64,000 bases of DNA from Cristatella mucedo. Taxonomy: Eukaryota; Bryozoa; Phylactolaemata; Cristatellidae. The position numbers were made by a program, and so were the translations under genes. Position 1 is the first letter of the stretch, and every line of letters starts with the position of its first letter. The stretch spans positions 4,713,501 through 4,777,500 of the forward strand of contig WPIO01000021.1 in assembly GCA_009760855.2 (NCBI GenBank). The letters are read 5' to 3'. The notes beneath the pieces are model-generated. The model was not told the DNA's origin. It made no database searches and saw only the letters and a program-made list of their open reading frames with translations. Positions 45,440 through 58,250 of this stretch are shown here, piece after piece.

Positions 45440-46610
45440 CGCCTAAAATAATTCGAAATCTGATCTTGATGACTTAGTGAGAGTCCTTAAACTGCCCAAA
45501 GAGTCGGCTGAAGTCTTCATTTCTAGATTAAAAGAGAAAAATTTTCTTGCACCGGACATACATTTTCGTGGTAAAGACATCGTGAGATGGAATTTATTTC
45601 GTTCTTTTCAAGAAAGAATTCACTTGTCCGTTGCAGCAACGTCGAAGGTTGGGGTTATCAATTTGAGACTAAGTGCTACGATCCAAAACTTATCTGAGAC
45701 TCTTCGCTGATTCATCGAACCACAGTTTAAAGGGAGTTTTACTTCGCAGTGGAAACAAACTATCCTTTTTGCCGATTGCGCACTCTGAACAGCTGGAAGG
45801 AACTTACGGAACACGAAAATACTACCCGGTGAAATAAAATGGGATAGACACCGAGTGGCAGATATGCATGCGGCTGGCGGCTACACGACGCATCCGTGCC
45901 TTGCACGTCTGTGAGGCATTTTTGATCATGCCCTTCATAGGAAATCAAAATTCATAGGATTCGTAGTCTCGAGCTCGTGCTCTTCGTTACCGAAAGAAAG
46001 GCTGACCAGAGCAAACACATTTCGTGCCAGGTAGTGACAACGTCCGAGAGCCTCTACGTGTCGACAGCGAGAAACTGCTCCTTCCTCCCTTGCGCATGAG
46101 GGCTGGACAAATGACAAACTATTTTAAGGCTCTGAACCAAGACGGTGACATCTTTAAGTACTTACAAGAAAAGTTCCTCGAATTAACGAAGCAAATATAA
46201 AAGCTGACATTTTCTTTGGTCCAAAGATCAGAGAATTTTTCAAAAACAACCGACGGTTTAGATGCAAAAAATTGCTGAGCCAGAGCTGCAGGCAAGGAAT
46301 GGATTTTAAGTGCGTAGTAGAGAACTTTCTCGGCAATCAAGTCTGTTGACTACGAGCGAATAATTTAGAACACGATTTAACGCTACGTGGAACTGGGCAG
46401 CAAAATAAGTGTTACGATACATTTTCCAAACTCTCGCCTTGCCTAATTCTCATCAAATGTAAGAGCATTCATCGAGGAACAGTGTGAGAGGTTCTAGCAG
46501 GAGACGTGTGAAGTGGAGCGTAGATATCAAGGCCGTTGAGATGCTAACATGATGGCCGATGATATACTGTTGGCGCCTGAGGCTCAGCTGCTGAGCATAG
46601 CAGAAAGTCA
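45440..46610 (+). pseudogene. Decayed copy of a widespread uncharacterised animal multicopy protein family
   Basis: Broken frames in order read LVRVLKLPKESAEVFISRL, EKNFLAPDIHF, ADSSNHSLKGVLLRSGNK, an IAHSEQLEGTY stretch, NVREPLRVDSEKLLLPPL, MTNYFKALNQDGDIFKYLQ, IFFGPKIREFF, ENFLGNQ and finally RRYQGR and ANMMAD. I recognise this order from proteins annotated only as uncharacterised and present in many copies in arthropod, cnidarian and other animal genomes. I know no name or function for them. At least five stops or frameshifts separate the pieces, so it is not functional. It may come from a transposable element, but I see no termini. Confidence 0.55.
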
Positions 46611-46678
46611 AGAAAGAGCTTAAAAGCATTAAAAGCTAAATGAAGGAAGACTGTGTTTAAACTGTACATTATCTACAT

Positions 46679-46865
46679 CAACGGTTCTCAACCTTCCTAA
46701 TGCCGCGACCCTTTAATACAGTTCCTCGTGTTGTGGCCACCCCAACCATAAAGTCATTGTGTGCGAAATGTGGAAATGCGTGCTTTCCGATGGTCTTAGG
46801 CCACCCCTGTGAAAGGGGCGTTCGACCCCCAGATGGGGTTGCGACCCACAGGTTGAGAACCGCTG
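46679..46865. mobile_element. SPIN-like hAT MITE, copy 1
   Basis: The 187-bp element starts caacggttctcaacc and ends ggttgagaaccgctg, with the subterminal GACCCC-type motifs and the internal 'ttccgatggtcttagg' block that I associate with SPIN hAT transposons. It is flanked by 8-bp repeats, atctacat (46671–46678) and atctaaat (46866–46873), which match at 7 of 8 bases as expected for an aged hAT target duplication. There is no coding capacity. The attribution rests on memory of the SPIN consensus. Confidence 0.85.
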
Positions 46866-47359
46866 ATCTAAATGGTATTGTTATTTAACGATTGTAAAAA
46901 CTCCATGCATTGCATGTGAAAGTATTATAAAATAGAAATGCAGAGTGCTAAAAGATCCCAACAGGCTGGGTTAAAGCGAGTTACAGATTTTGAAAGGGCA
47001 TCCCCAAATTTACTTGAATCACTTACTAGATTAAGAAAATGAAAAATTTTTCCATTTGCAGGCCGGTGCGCGATCACGCCAAATAGGAGTCGTACTAATT
47101 GGCATGACCATGCATTCCTATTGTCAATAAGCTGCGCTGGCTGTCGTTCAAGCGCATTTTTGGATGCTACTGCTGATGTCCCAGTGTTGGAAAATTGGGC
47201 ATCTCTCGAAGGACGCGTAGACAAAGCAAGTGGTGGTAAAAGCGGCAAGACAGAGCAACGGCGCCATCTACATTATTTCCCATCTGTTTTGAGCCGCCCG
47301 GCTTGCTCTCCCAATCCATTTCCACTAGAATTTGCTTACAGAATGCAAGTTTAATGTGC

Positions 47360-50060
47360 AATACATCCCCCCGATGATACACGACACGACTCTTGATTTA
47401 TTAGCAGAATGCGAATAACTTGGCTGAATAGAACTAACCGCCCGACTGAACTGATGCCGTTACTGCAAGTTTCTCATTCTTCCATACCCCGCGGTCTATT
47501 TAAGTCTGTTATGAAGGAGAAGTTGTCGTCAACTGCTAATCATTGAATTTTTAGGCGCTTGAAGTCCCTTCAAGGCAGTCCTTCGATTCTTGCGTACTGA
47601 GTACCTCTAACCGTCAGCAGTCAGTTGTGACGGAAATCTATTGCCTCACCAGGAAGTGAATCTTTCTGTTTTTCAGATTTTCGCCTCTCATCATTGATTA
47701 GCAGATTAATTTTCTCTAGTGGCTCACGTGCATTGCCAACAAAGGTCAAACATTTGATCAGATATTCTCCCAAAATTGGATGCCACCAACTGCTATTATT
47801 ACCCAATTCTTCCCATCTGAACAAATGCGGTTCAAATTCGTTCAAGCTTCTTCCGTTAAAGTCTCCGTCGGTATCCAAAACTTCCACCTCGGAATCACGC
47901 ATCCTTCAGACCCGGATGCATTAATATTATCAGCGAAAAATATCCACCTCCTGGTTCTCCATCTGTCTTCCGTGCAGCCTCCTTTTCCTGGTGGAATGGA
48001 GTAACTAGAAACTTGTTGACACTCTATATGAGCTTGTTCCTCTGACTACGCACATTCCACGCCCTCGCCAAGATGAAAAATAGGCTACTGCAGACATTAA
48101 ACTACCCAGGACATGTAAACGCAAGCTTGATACAGCTAAAGATCGAGACTGAATATCCATCGACTGGCAAACGAAGACTGTTGTAGAACGGAGCAATCCA
48201 TCATGGCCAAGTCTAGCCTCAGTAACAAGAGGATGAAATTGCAGATGCCGCATCTAAAGCTTCTGATAGCAACCTGCAACAATCTCCTTTACCGCTGAGG
48301 TCAGCATTTTACCTAGTGATTTTTGTGGCTATTTAGATGATGGTTTATCTTTTATGTAGAATCAATGAAGCCGCGACAGATGCGCTCAGAGAATCCATCT
48401 ACAAAGGAATATCCCGGCTGAAATTACCACCTTACATTCCTTGCTCCACATCGATGCCCACCTTCAAGGCTGCCACTTTGACCTTATCTCAAAGTTCATC
48501 GCTAAGTCTAGGAAGCCCCAGCCCTCAAGCACCTCCACACCTTTTCCTTCTGCCCTTCTTCCAAGGATCACAGATTCTCTTCTGATCAGATTAGCTAACG
48601 GAATCAGTATGGTCTTAGCATCGGACCGAGTCCCTGTATCCTTCAAATAGGCTCATGTCAGGCCACTAGTTAAGAAGTCATTACTAGACCAGGAGAACTT
48701 CAGAAACGTTCTCCAAGTCTCATTACTACCACCCTGATCAAAGTCAATGGGACTTGTAGTGGCAGATCCGTCAGCCACTTTATCAATTACTTCAAACCTA
48801 GAAAGTGAGTTTCAGTCTTGCTTTAGAGCTAACTAATTCAGAGAGTCAATTGTCGACATTGTATAATGAAGTTTTCAGGAGTTCTGACTTTATTAGAGTC
48901 TGGCTGCCAGTTCTGCAGGACCTCTGGGCGTCACTTGAGACAATTGATCACCGCAAATCCTGCTTGAGCGAAACTTGTCTCGCTCGAACATTGCTGACAC
49001 TGCAACGCAGTTACTTAGCTCCCATCTCATTGGGGAATTTTGGAGCATTTGTGTCAATGGACCGCAGTCACCAAAAAGCATTGAAAGCGTGGGCTGCTCC
49101 AAATATCTGCACTTGGTTTATTTCTTTCCTCAATTTGTAGTCTCCTCATTTATTCGGCCATCACAATCTAGGCTTTCATTTTAATGCAGATAACATACAG
49201 CTGCACGTATGCTCTGATACCCCACTGCCTTCAACTCGTCTAATCCAGCTAGCTCTTTTGTATTGTGTACGTCTGACTGTTGCACGTTCTTGGCAGCAAG
49301 CTTTTTAAGGTGAATAACAATAAAATCAATTTACTATTTATAGCATATTATAGAGATACTCAGAAACTTTAAGACCTAAACTAAAAATGGGCATGGCTAG
49401 CTATCTCGTGTAGATTCTGCACGTGATCAGTGTGTCGTGTCCCCAAGTGACCATTCACTAGGCGACCACATCAGCTCCATTGTCAAGTCTGCCAACATTC
49501 AGCTCCCCAACATCAAACAAAATTGTATCTGCTAAGGAAAGGGTACCAGAGCGCAACTAGTCCATACATTTGTCCTTTCATGTCTAGACATCTGTCACTT
49601 GCTTACTGCAAGTCTTCCAACCAATGCAATAAGACGCTTATATTTTATGCAGAAGTCAGAAGTTAGCTTTGTCTGTCGTGAACATTCCCGCTGCCACATT
49701 GCGCAACTTCTTAGTGACCTGCACTGTGTAAGGGACAAGCAAGTCGACTTCAAGAACTGGTCACTCGCTTTTAGGTTTCTACATTCCTTTGCTCGGGCCT
49801 ACAAATCCAAAAGAATTCCTAATTAGATCCCATATCGTCCCACCCAATCTTCTGGCTCAAGTCATCTAGCTGTCCCACAAAACCTTCGAAGACCATGCTT
49901 TCAGCTCCCATTCAGCTTTCAGCTCCATTCAGCTCCAAAGACTTGCAGCTCGCTCCCGGCTATCGCATTGACGTCTTCTGGCATGAAGACATTGCATAAG
50001 AACCTGAAATTTCTCACGTTTCTCAATTGATTTTACTTTATGTGTGGGAACTGGCAACTG
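47360..50060 (+). mobile_element. Old, long family A LINE copy
   Basis: Decayed endonuclease/linker-region sequence (47360–48300) aligns with 55770–56700. It is followed by RT (the catalytic box now reads FNADNIQ near 49190) and the C-terminal block (to about 50000). There are many stops and frameshifts. Confidence 0.75.
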
Positions 50061-50062
50061 TA

Positions 50063-51172
50063 ATATTAATAATAATAATAATAATAATTCACTTGATAAA
50101 GCGCCCTCGGAGAACTTAATCTCTCTCTAGGCGCTTTACATTTGCTGTAAAGTGAAATGCAATGGTAAGTAAATGGTAATGGTAAATGGTAAGTAAAATC
50201 ATGCTTGAAAAACAAACGAAATGAATAATATGGTTAGGGGTTACATGCACAGGGTCAGCATGGAAATGTTGTTAGTGGCAGCATGCACAGTGTCAGCACG
50301 CATAAGCACATCAATGACGAATCACAGGGACCCACTAAATGCTGTCCTAAATAGGTGTGTTTTCAAGTTCCTTTTAAATGTGGTCAGGTCAGGGCATGTT
50401 CTGACGCAGGTCGGGAGGGAGTTCCAGGCTTTGGAAGCATATGAACTAAATGCACGGTCTCCAAAGGATTTAAGGTTTGTATGAGGTATTTCTAGACCGT
50501 TGGATTCCGAAAAGCGGGTGGTACGATGCTTGGCCTGATGGGGTAGCATATCTGAGAGATAGGCTGGAGCCATGGAATGAAAGGACCTAAAAGTGAGCGA
50601 CAAAACCTTGAAGTCAATCCGTTGCCTCACTGGTAGCCAGTGCAGGTCGGCGAGAAGTGGAGTAATGTGGCAACTGTGACGCTCACGACAGACAAACCTA
50701 GCTGCAGAGTTGTGCACCAGCTGCAATCGCCTGATCGCGAATGCTGGTAGGCCAGTAAGCAGTGAGTTGCAGAAGTCGAGACGGGATGTCACGAATGGAT
50801 GGACCAACTTGGACGTGGTATCTTTATCTAAACAAGCCCGAATTTTAGCAATATTATGAAGCTAAAAATAGGCGGATTTGACTGTAGAGCTGATATGATC
50901 GTCTAACGAGAGGTCGCTTTGGAATATGACGCCTAGATTTCGAGCTGATTTAACTGGAGATATGCTGTCAGAGCCAATTTTGAGAGTTCGCCTTTCCAAT
51001 CTCTGGATCACACTGGGTTTGCCCATAACTAGTAAGTTAGTTTTATCATCGTTAAGTTTTAGAAAATTTGCTGCCATCCATGTGCGGATGTCATCAATAC
51101 ATGCAGCTAGTGAGTTTAGAGAATTTGAGGTGCTCGAAGGCTGGGAGGGATCAAAGCAAAGGTACATTAATG
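50063..51172 (-). mobile_element. Family A LINE copy, 5′-truncated
   Basis: The ATT tail is at 50066–50093, then the hairpin tail and the C-terminal coding region (50322–50807), a TAG at 50862–50864, and more RT (to about 51170) ending at YLCFDPSQPSS. Apart from that stop the frame is open, so this is among the younger copies. It abuts the 3′ end of a + strand LINE. Confidence 0.9.
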
Positions 51173-51534
51173 ACAATTTATATTGTATAGCATCCTAAGC
51201 AAGCGAAACATCTAGTTGGGTGCTTTATAAAATGACTTCAGAAGAGGTAATAACCAAGGGTTGACGACTTGAATGTTGTCACGCTTGGACAAGCGTGACA
51301 AATCGCAGAAGCATCATAATTAGACCAGCATGTAAAGCACACAAGAAGACACCCGAGGCCAACGGTCAGTAGAAATCGCTATTTAGTAACGCGCACAGTG
51401 CGAACCATAGAAACTATGCAAGGTTATTGTGCAGGTGGTGACATATCTAACAAGTGAATTCCTTACTTTCGGTGCATGCGAACTGAAGGGCGACATCACC
51501 AAAAGGTTTCAATCTAGTCGAGCTTCCTCTACGG

Positions 51535-51600
51535 CACATGTAAAGTGCCTTGAAAGAGATTCAATTCTCTGAGGGCACTAGACAAAGTTGTTATTATTTA
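51535..51600 (+). mobile_element. Family A tail fragment
   Basis: Well-conserved hairpin tail (gtgccttgaaagagattcaattctctgagggcac) and a short ATT run. The 51180–51535 stretch before it shows only faint LINE similarity. Confidence 0.65.
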
Positions 51601-52209
51601 AAGGACGGCGAGACGACTGGACAAAAATAGTTGGATGGTGCGAGAGCGCACTCAATTACTATGGAAGTCGTATGACCGGCGGGGGGGGGCGGGGCGGGTG
51701 CAAGAGGGGTGACCTGTGACCTGTGGGCCAGAGTGAGCATCTTAAACGAGTCAATTCGGTGGTTTTAATAGGAAGCTTTAGGATCCGACAGAAGTAATGT
51801 GACTTGTAAGTTACAAAGATTACAATAATCGTACTAGCTGCCCGAGTTTCATTCCAGCTGCATGTGGTGGCCAGTTTAAATCGCGATGACATTCGTTGCA
51901 TTGTCGATCTCAGTGAGGCCAGTTTATGGCCCATCGACAGACATATGAGGCCTTCTTTACCGCGATTTGTTCGGTGTATAGCCCATTTATGAGCCATTAT
52001 GACCACAGATCGGTGGATATAACGCCGGCCGAGGTAGAAGTGCTTACGAGATGGGAGCTGGCACGGACGTTCGCCCAAGTTCGGCCAAGTGGTGAAAATG
52101 TACCTGTGTGCCTTCGTGGACGCGTAGATTTGCACTGAAGCCGTCATAATCGCGCCTCACCCGTTTTTCGTTAAATTGTATGTGATTAAAGGTTCAATAG
52201 TTTGGCGGT

Positions 52210-52650
52210 CGACTCTTGTCTAAGCAGGACCTAATTTTGGCAAAGCTCCTTAGCTGAAATTAGTACCACTGGGCAACGGCGATAACGTGCTCATCCAATA
52301 ACAATTTTTGTCAAAGCACACCGAGATTTCGACACACGCTACGGACGTGATGTTTGATGAATCAATACTTAGTGTGAGGTCTTCCAACTTGATCGAAGTG
52401 TCGCTATTAAGTTGGTCTGATCGTAGTTCAAGCATCAGGAAGTTATTAGCCATCTGAGTGTGTTCTCATCAGACAAGGCTTAAACGAAGGTAAGTAAGTT
52501 GGATTCAGAGAAAGGCTAAGAACGCTTTAAGGATAGGCATAGCTGAGTGTCGTCTGCGTAGAAATGAGAGCCGCGTTGCGTTTAGAGATGACGTCGGCTA
52601 GCGACGAGGGAGATTATCGAAGTGAAAAGAAGGAAGGGCCTTAAAGTGAT
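52210..52650 (-). mobile_element. Decayed family A LINE RT fragment
   Basis: RT blocks align in order with other copies (…LEDLTLSIDSSNITSV…), and the YADD area is at about 52555. Many changes. Confidence 0.7.
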
Positions 52651-52714
52651 TAATGCTGACGTACCACGTGGTTTGAGGGCATCTCGGATGACTACGGCCA
52701 TTTAGATCTGCACT

Positions 52715-53125
52715 ATAATAATAATAATAATACAGTTGATAAAGCGCCCTTAGAGAACTCAATCTCTTTCTAGGCACTTTACATTTGCTGCAAAGGGAAA
52801 CGCGATTGAATGGTGAGTAATATCTTGCTTGATAAACAACATGAATAGCATGTTTAGGGGTTCGCAGGGTCATGCGCAGGGTCAGCACGCAAGTATGGTT
52901 AGTGGCAGCATGCACAGTGTCAGCACGCATAAGCACATAACGGACGAATCACAGGGTGGACCCACTAAATGCTGTCCTAAATAGGAGTGTCCTTTTCTTT
53001 TTAAATGCGGTCAAGTCAGGGGATGTTGTGACGCAAGTCGGGAGTGAGTTCCATGCTTGGGGAGCATAGGAACTAAATGCACGGTCTCCAAAGGATTTGA
53101 GTTTTGTACGAGGTATTGGTAAACT
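52715..53125 (-). mobile_element. Family A LINE 3′ fragment
   Basis: ATT run (52717–52730), hairpin tail, 3′ UTR and the start of the C-terminal block. Confidence 0.88.
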
Positions 53126-53129
53126 ATGG

Positions 53130-54180
53130 CATCTGTTACGCAGGTAGGACCTAATCGAAGTTCACACTGTGCCTGTGACCCCTAGGCCAGTCGGGGGGGG
53201 GGGCGTTTCGCAGGAATTTGGTGGTCCACTGTGTAAAATCCTGCTGAGAGATTTAGGAGTACTAAAACATACAAGTAGGTCGTACCAAGATCATTCGCGT
53301 TCAGAAGGTCATCTTAAAATTACCGCTCAGCAGTTTCCTTCACTGTGAACTTACAGCTGAGCAGTTTTTGCCCAGCGAGATCTCATGAACTGGTGAAATC
53401 ATTAGCAGGTCTGACGGCTGTCACTAGTTAAAATGTCTTGGATAAGAATATCAGAGGAGCGGCTAGACGAACATTACTAAGGTTCTCATTATCTACAGTT
53501 GGTTTCTTCAGGGTAAAAGTCTTGTGAATAGAGGAAAAATTGGTTTAGCGATTGAACCTTCGCTTAGGGTGCCTTTCAAAAGAAAACATGTGCTTGCCCC
53601 CCCCCCTAGATGAAGCTCCGCCACTGACGTCACTGGCCTATCCTCCTCCCTCATGCGGAGAATAGTTGGGGTAGGGTTACGAGACATGTGTTGTTCTTAG
53701 CCTTGGAGACAAATTTAGCGATGAATTATATAAAGACAGGCAAGGAAAGGAGGAAAAGATAGAAGACCTGGGGCTGCAGGGGATGCAGTCCGGCTGCAGG
53801 CTCGGCAGGCTGAAGAAGTGGAGTATCTAATCCGTTGTATCTAACCTTCAAGGAATTTAGAGAGCCGCTACGCTAACCTAATGTACTATCGGGCTTATTG
53901 CAATGCACCATGCTTGTTTGTGAGCGACTGAGCGAATAGTCGATAGTGGATATAAATATATAAATGCTTTTGAGTTATCTATCTGCCCTAGGCTTCCAAA
54001 TCGCCAAGCGCGACTTGCAGTTTTTGAGTGGTGAGGAATTTTCCTAACTTCAAAGTTCTGACGACCCTGCAACTCGTCATTCGAGACAGAGAAGACTTGT
54101 TACAGAACTTTTTATTTGTGTGAGAAGTAAGAGACTAGTCTCCAGCATTTATTGCAACGGTTCAAGCTGCCCCGCACTGG
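53130..54180. other. No supported gene
   Basis: Two mononucleotide runs, poly-G at about 53191 and poly-C at about 53598, and nothing else recognisable. Confidence 0.4.
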
Positions 54181-54184
54181 GATC

Positions 54185-55644
54185 TCTTGGCTTTAGAGCT
54201 AATCACTCCACAGAGTCAGCAGAGTCAGTTGCTTAGGGTATACAACAACGTACTTAGGAATGCAGACATGGGTAGAGTGTCTGCTTGTTTTGCTCGATCT
54301 TTTGGCAACTTTTGATGCCATCGATCACAGAGTACTTCTAGAGCGCCTCTCATCTCGCCTGGGCATCACTGGCACTGCTCTGCAGTGGTTCAGGTACGAT
54401 CTCAGTGGCAGACTACACAGTATTGACGTGAATGGACAAAGATCATCTGAAGTACCTCTGAAATATGGGGTACCTCAGGGCTCCGTGCTCAATCCGGTTC
54501 TTTTCACGGTTTATACTCTCCCTCTTGCTGATGTGATCTCCAAGCATAATCTAGGCTTTCACTTCTATGCGGATGACACTCGGTTGTACCTTTGCTTTGA
54601 TCCCTCCCAGCCTTCGAGCACCTCAAATTCTCTCGACTCGCTTGCTGCATGCATTGATGACATCCGCACATGGATGGCAGCAAATTTTATAAAACTAAAC
54701 GATGATACAACTAACTTACTAGTAATGGGCAAACCCAGTGTGATTCAGAAATTGGAAAGGCTGATGCTCACAATTGGCTCTGCCAGCATATCTCCTGTCA
54801 AATCAGCTCGAAATCTAGGTGTCATATTCTAAAGCGACCTTTCGTTAGACGACCATATCAGCTCCATGGTCAAATCTGCCTATTTTCAGCTTCATAATAT
54901 TGCTAAAATTCGGGCTAGTTTAGATAAGGATATCACCTCCAAGTTGGTCCATGCATTCGTTACATCCCGTCTCGACTTCTGCAACTCACTGCTTACTGGC
55001 CTACCAGCATGCGCGATCAGGCGATTGCAGCTGGTGCAAAACTCTGCAGCTAGGCTTGTCTGTCGTGAGCGTCGCAGTTGCCACATTACTCCACTTCTTG
55101 CCGACCTGCACTGGCTACCAGTCAAGCAACGGATTGACTTCAAGATTTTGTCGCTCCCTTTTAGGTCACTTCGTTCTTTGGCTCAAGCCTATATCTCAGA
55201 TATACTCCTCCATCAGGCCAAGCATCGTACCGCCCGCTTTTCGGAATCCAACATTCTACAAATACCTCGTACAAACCTCAAATCCTTTGGAGACCGTGCA
55301 TTTAGTTCGTATGCTCCCAAAGCCTGGAACTCCCTCCCGACCTGCGTCAGAACATCCCCTGACCTGATCACATTTAAAAAGAATTTAAAAACACACCTAT
55401 TTAGGACAGCATTTAGTGGGTCCCTGTGATTCGTCCTTCATGTGCTTATGTGTGCTTACACTGTGCATTCTGCCACTAACTACATTTGCATGATTAACCT
55501 GTGCATGTCACCCCTAGCCATGTTAGTCATTTTGTTGGTTCATCAAGCATGGTATTACTTACCATTCAATTGAATTTCCCTTTGCATCAAATGTAAAGCG
55601 CCTAGAGAGAGAGATTGAGTTCTCTGAGGGCGCTTTATGAAGTG

Positions 55645-55680
<36 letters not shown>

Positions 55681-55690
55681 CTTGCTCGGG
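54185..55690 (+). mobile_element. Best-preserved family A LINE copy (RT to 3′ tail)
   Basis: One frame covers 54260–55429 apart from a single TAA at 54830–54832. It encodes the reverse transcriptase palm ([22 protein letters not shown], and the catalytic FYADDTRLY at about 54568), the thumb, and the C-terminal [14 protein letters not shown] / LHWLPVKQRIDF / [18 protein letters not shown] block typical of CR1/L2-group LINEs. The 3′ UTR ends in a hairpin tail (55591–55645) and an ATT run. Frameshifts lie upstream of 54290, and the 5′ half is missing. It copies its RNA by target-primed reverse transcription when intact; this copy cannot. Confidence 0.92.
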
Positions 55691-55769
55691 CAATGCGCTA
55701 AATTGCTCTAACTTATTATTCATTCAGCCCTCTGCAGTCACACAGGCTACTCTTGAAATCTGCTCATTG

Positions 55770-56760
55770 ATCGCATGTTTGATATGCAATAAACACAACA
55801 CGTGACATGATTCTTGACCCACTCTAGATTTCTTTGCCGTGACCAAGACCTAGCTGAAATTCACCAACTTCTCGACCATGATCGATGCCACCCTGAAAGA
55901 GTCGATTTTTTCATATTTTGAGGTTTATTGCAGCTAGAGATGGAGTATCAATTGTCGCCCATTCCCCGATGAATTTAAAGTAATTTGCACTTCCTTCGAA
56001 GCAGACCTCTGAATCTCACGTACTGAGTTTCTCCAACCATCAGCTGCCGATAGCGGCTATAATGCCGAACGTCCATCGGCTCCTTCCGCAGCCCCACGAT
56101 TTCCAATTTTTCCATCACATTTTGATCCTGTCGTCAAGAAGTCGTCTCCTATTTATGCTAAATGACTTTAAAACTTGTTTCGATAGCAAAGTCGACCTCC
56201 TATATGCCGAATGTCCTGTGCCTGACTGATTCAAGTCCTCCCACGGCTCGTTTACACGTACTCTCGATCAGATATTCCCCCGCGATGGCACACCGACGAC
56301 TCCTACTGCTATCAATTTCGGCCCATCCGATCACTAGCGTATCTCTATCTCTCGGCAATATTTTAGCCTAGCGGTATCAAAAGTTGTCTTTGAATCCCGA
56401 AACCTGAAGAACCTTGATTTTGAAGCTCGCCCTCAAAAATATCGTCCAATGCAATTCTTCTCTGTCCTTCATCTGATCTACCACTCTTGGTGGAATGCCC
56501 CAGCACGTAGCTTGCCTATTTTCCGGAGGACTTCGCTCCTCTGACAAAGTACAGCTTACGCCCTCGCTAAGATTGGCAATGGTTTACTGCAATGTTCAAC
56601 TGTCTTTGACTAGAAGCTTGCAAAAGCATGTACGAGTCAGGACAATTTGTCATGCAGACTGGCATATGAGGATTATTGTAGGTTGCGCAAATCCATAATA
56701 GCCAAGGCCAAATTGGCAGGCCAGTTAGATTCTTATTTCCTAGCTTCAAACCTCGAACGT
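55770..56760 (+). mobile_element. Family A LINE 5′-half fragment
   Basis: It shares blocks with 47400–48300, for example the 'cgtactgagt' and 'gatcagatattc[tc]cc' stretches in the same order. It is heavily decayed and has no RT. Confidence 0.6.
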
Positions 56761-57243
56761 AAGCTCCAGACAGGTTTTCGAGAGCTTTACTCGGCACTCA
56801 TAGTCAGCACTGCTGCGAGGGTACAAGGACTTTCCCAGTCATGCTGACTGCGCACAGCCTCTGTGGCGGTTCATACAAGATGAATATGAGCCCGATGAAG
56901 CACGACGCTACGAAATACGCCTGACGGGAAGGAACGAAGCTTCGGCACAATCTGCACGAGTCCACGAAGGTTTATTTCGAACGCACCCTCCTCACTCGAG
57001 CAGGCACGCTATACGGCCAACTTCCTTAGAACTCCTGCCTCAACCCTTACATAGCTACTCTTATCCAAGGACACAACCAGAAATACATTTCAGAGGACCA
57101 GGCCATACGTAAGTCACCTAGACCATCACGGGCTCGCCCACACAGACATTAAAGCGCCGTGAAATAGCCGAAGAGCATCAATGCACAGTTAAACTGCGTC
57201 TCTCGACAGCTTTTTATACCGTTCATCACCAAATCCTTCTTGG

Positions 57244-58250
57244 GTGCTGAGCGTCTTGCCTAGGCATTACGCTCAGTGGGACATTGGCCGTGCTGCCACT
57301 GCCCGATCGACCAACCCCGGCCACGCCCCAAGCGGGAGTACCGACCGACGAGTGAGAATGGTAGGCTATAATATGCTATCAGCTGACGATGTTTCAGTAC
57401 TGGCGATGTGCGTCGAACGGCTACGTAGAATGCCCGTACCTTTCCACCGGAGTGGGAGCGCATCCCTTCGGACCGCACGGACGTAATTGCAAACCCGCCC
57501 ACGTTGCTGCTAGGCAACGGACTGGGCGGTCGTCGCCGGTGAGGCGGTCTCGGTTTTATCATCGTCCGTCGACCGACTGCCAGGTACGAACTCGATCCAC
57601 TCCTATGGCACGTTCGCGTGGGGTTTTGTATCGTTCGCGCCAGTCTCAGAAGCCACGGAGAAACTCAGAAACCGCGGAGGCTGCGAAGTATTTTGCTGCA
57701 CAGCTGTACGGGCTGTAGGTTTGGGTACCAGCTCGCCGCAACGCGGCAGCTGGGTGGTCAGCGCCTGCTGTCACCCGTCCCGTTAAGCCGGCGGGTTGGC
57801 TAACTGTCGAGCTCTATCTAGTTTGCTACCCTTGATAGCGGCGGGAAAAGTGCTACTCGCCTGCGCCGCCGCTCTGTGGCGCCGCGCTAGCAGCCTGCCA
57901 ACGAACTTCGCGTTTAAGTTAGTAGCAAAGCTGAAGATAACGCGTCGTGCTCATCGATCTGCGCGGCTGGAAACTAGACGAAGCCCTGCCGCGAGCGCGA
58001 TGCATCCATCTCAGTCGTGGCGCGGCGGCGTCAAGCGGCGGTAGCGACGCTGGTGATCTCGCCGCACCGACCGCAGGCACTGCGGCCAGACTCAAGGCAG
58101 ATTCGCTCCAGCGAATCGCCAGCCTACCCAGTCTGGCTAGCATTACGCACCGGTCGGCTTTTTGCCGCTCAGAGACTAGGCAGCTAGACGTCATCTGGAC
58201 GGTCATGCAGCAAACTAGCCGTTATCGTTGACCTGCGCCACTGAAGCCTC
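57244..58250 (+). other. GC-rich island with overlapping ORFs, possible exons
   Basis: Non-repetitive GC-rich DNA between AT-richer flanks. A + strand frame with a real ATG runs 57389–57718 (109 aa, MFQYWRCASNGYVEC … AAKYFAAQLYGL). It includes an acceptor-like tttcag just before 57398 and a donor-like GTGAGG after SSP. A second + frame (57947–58231) and a − frame (57919–58206) overlap further on. None is recognised and no single model stands out. Confidence 0.28.
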
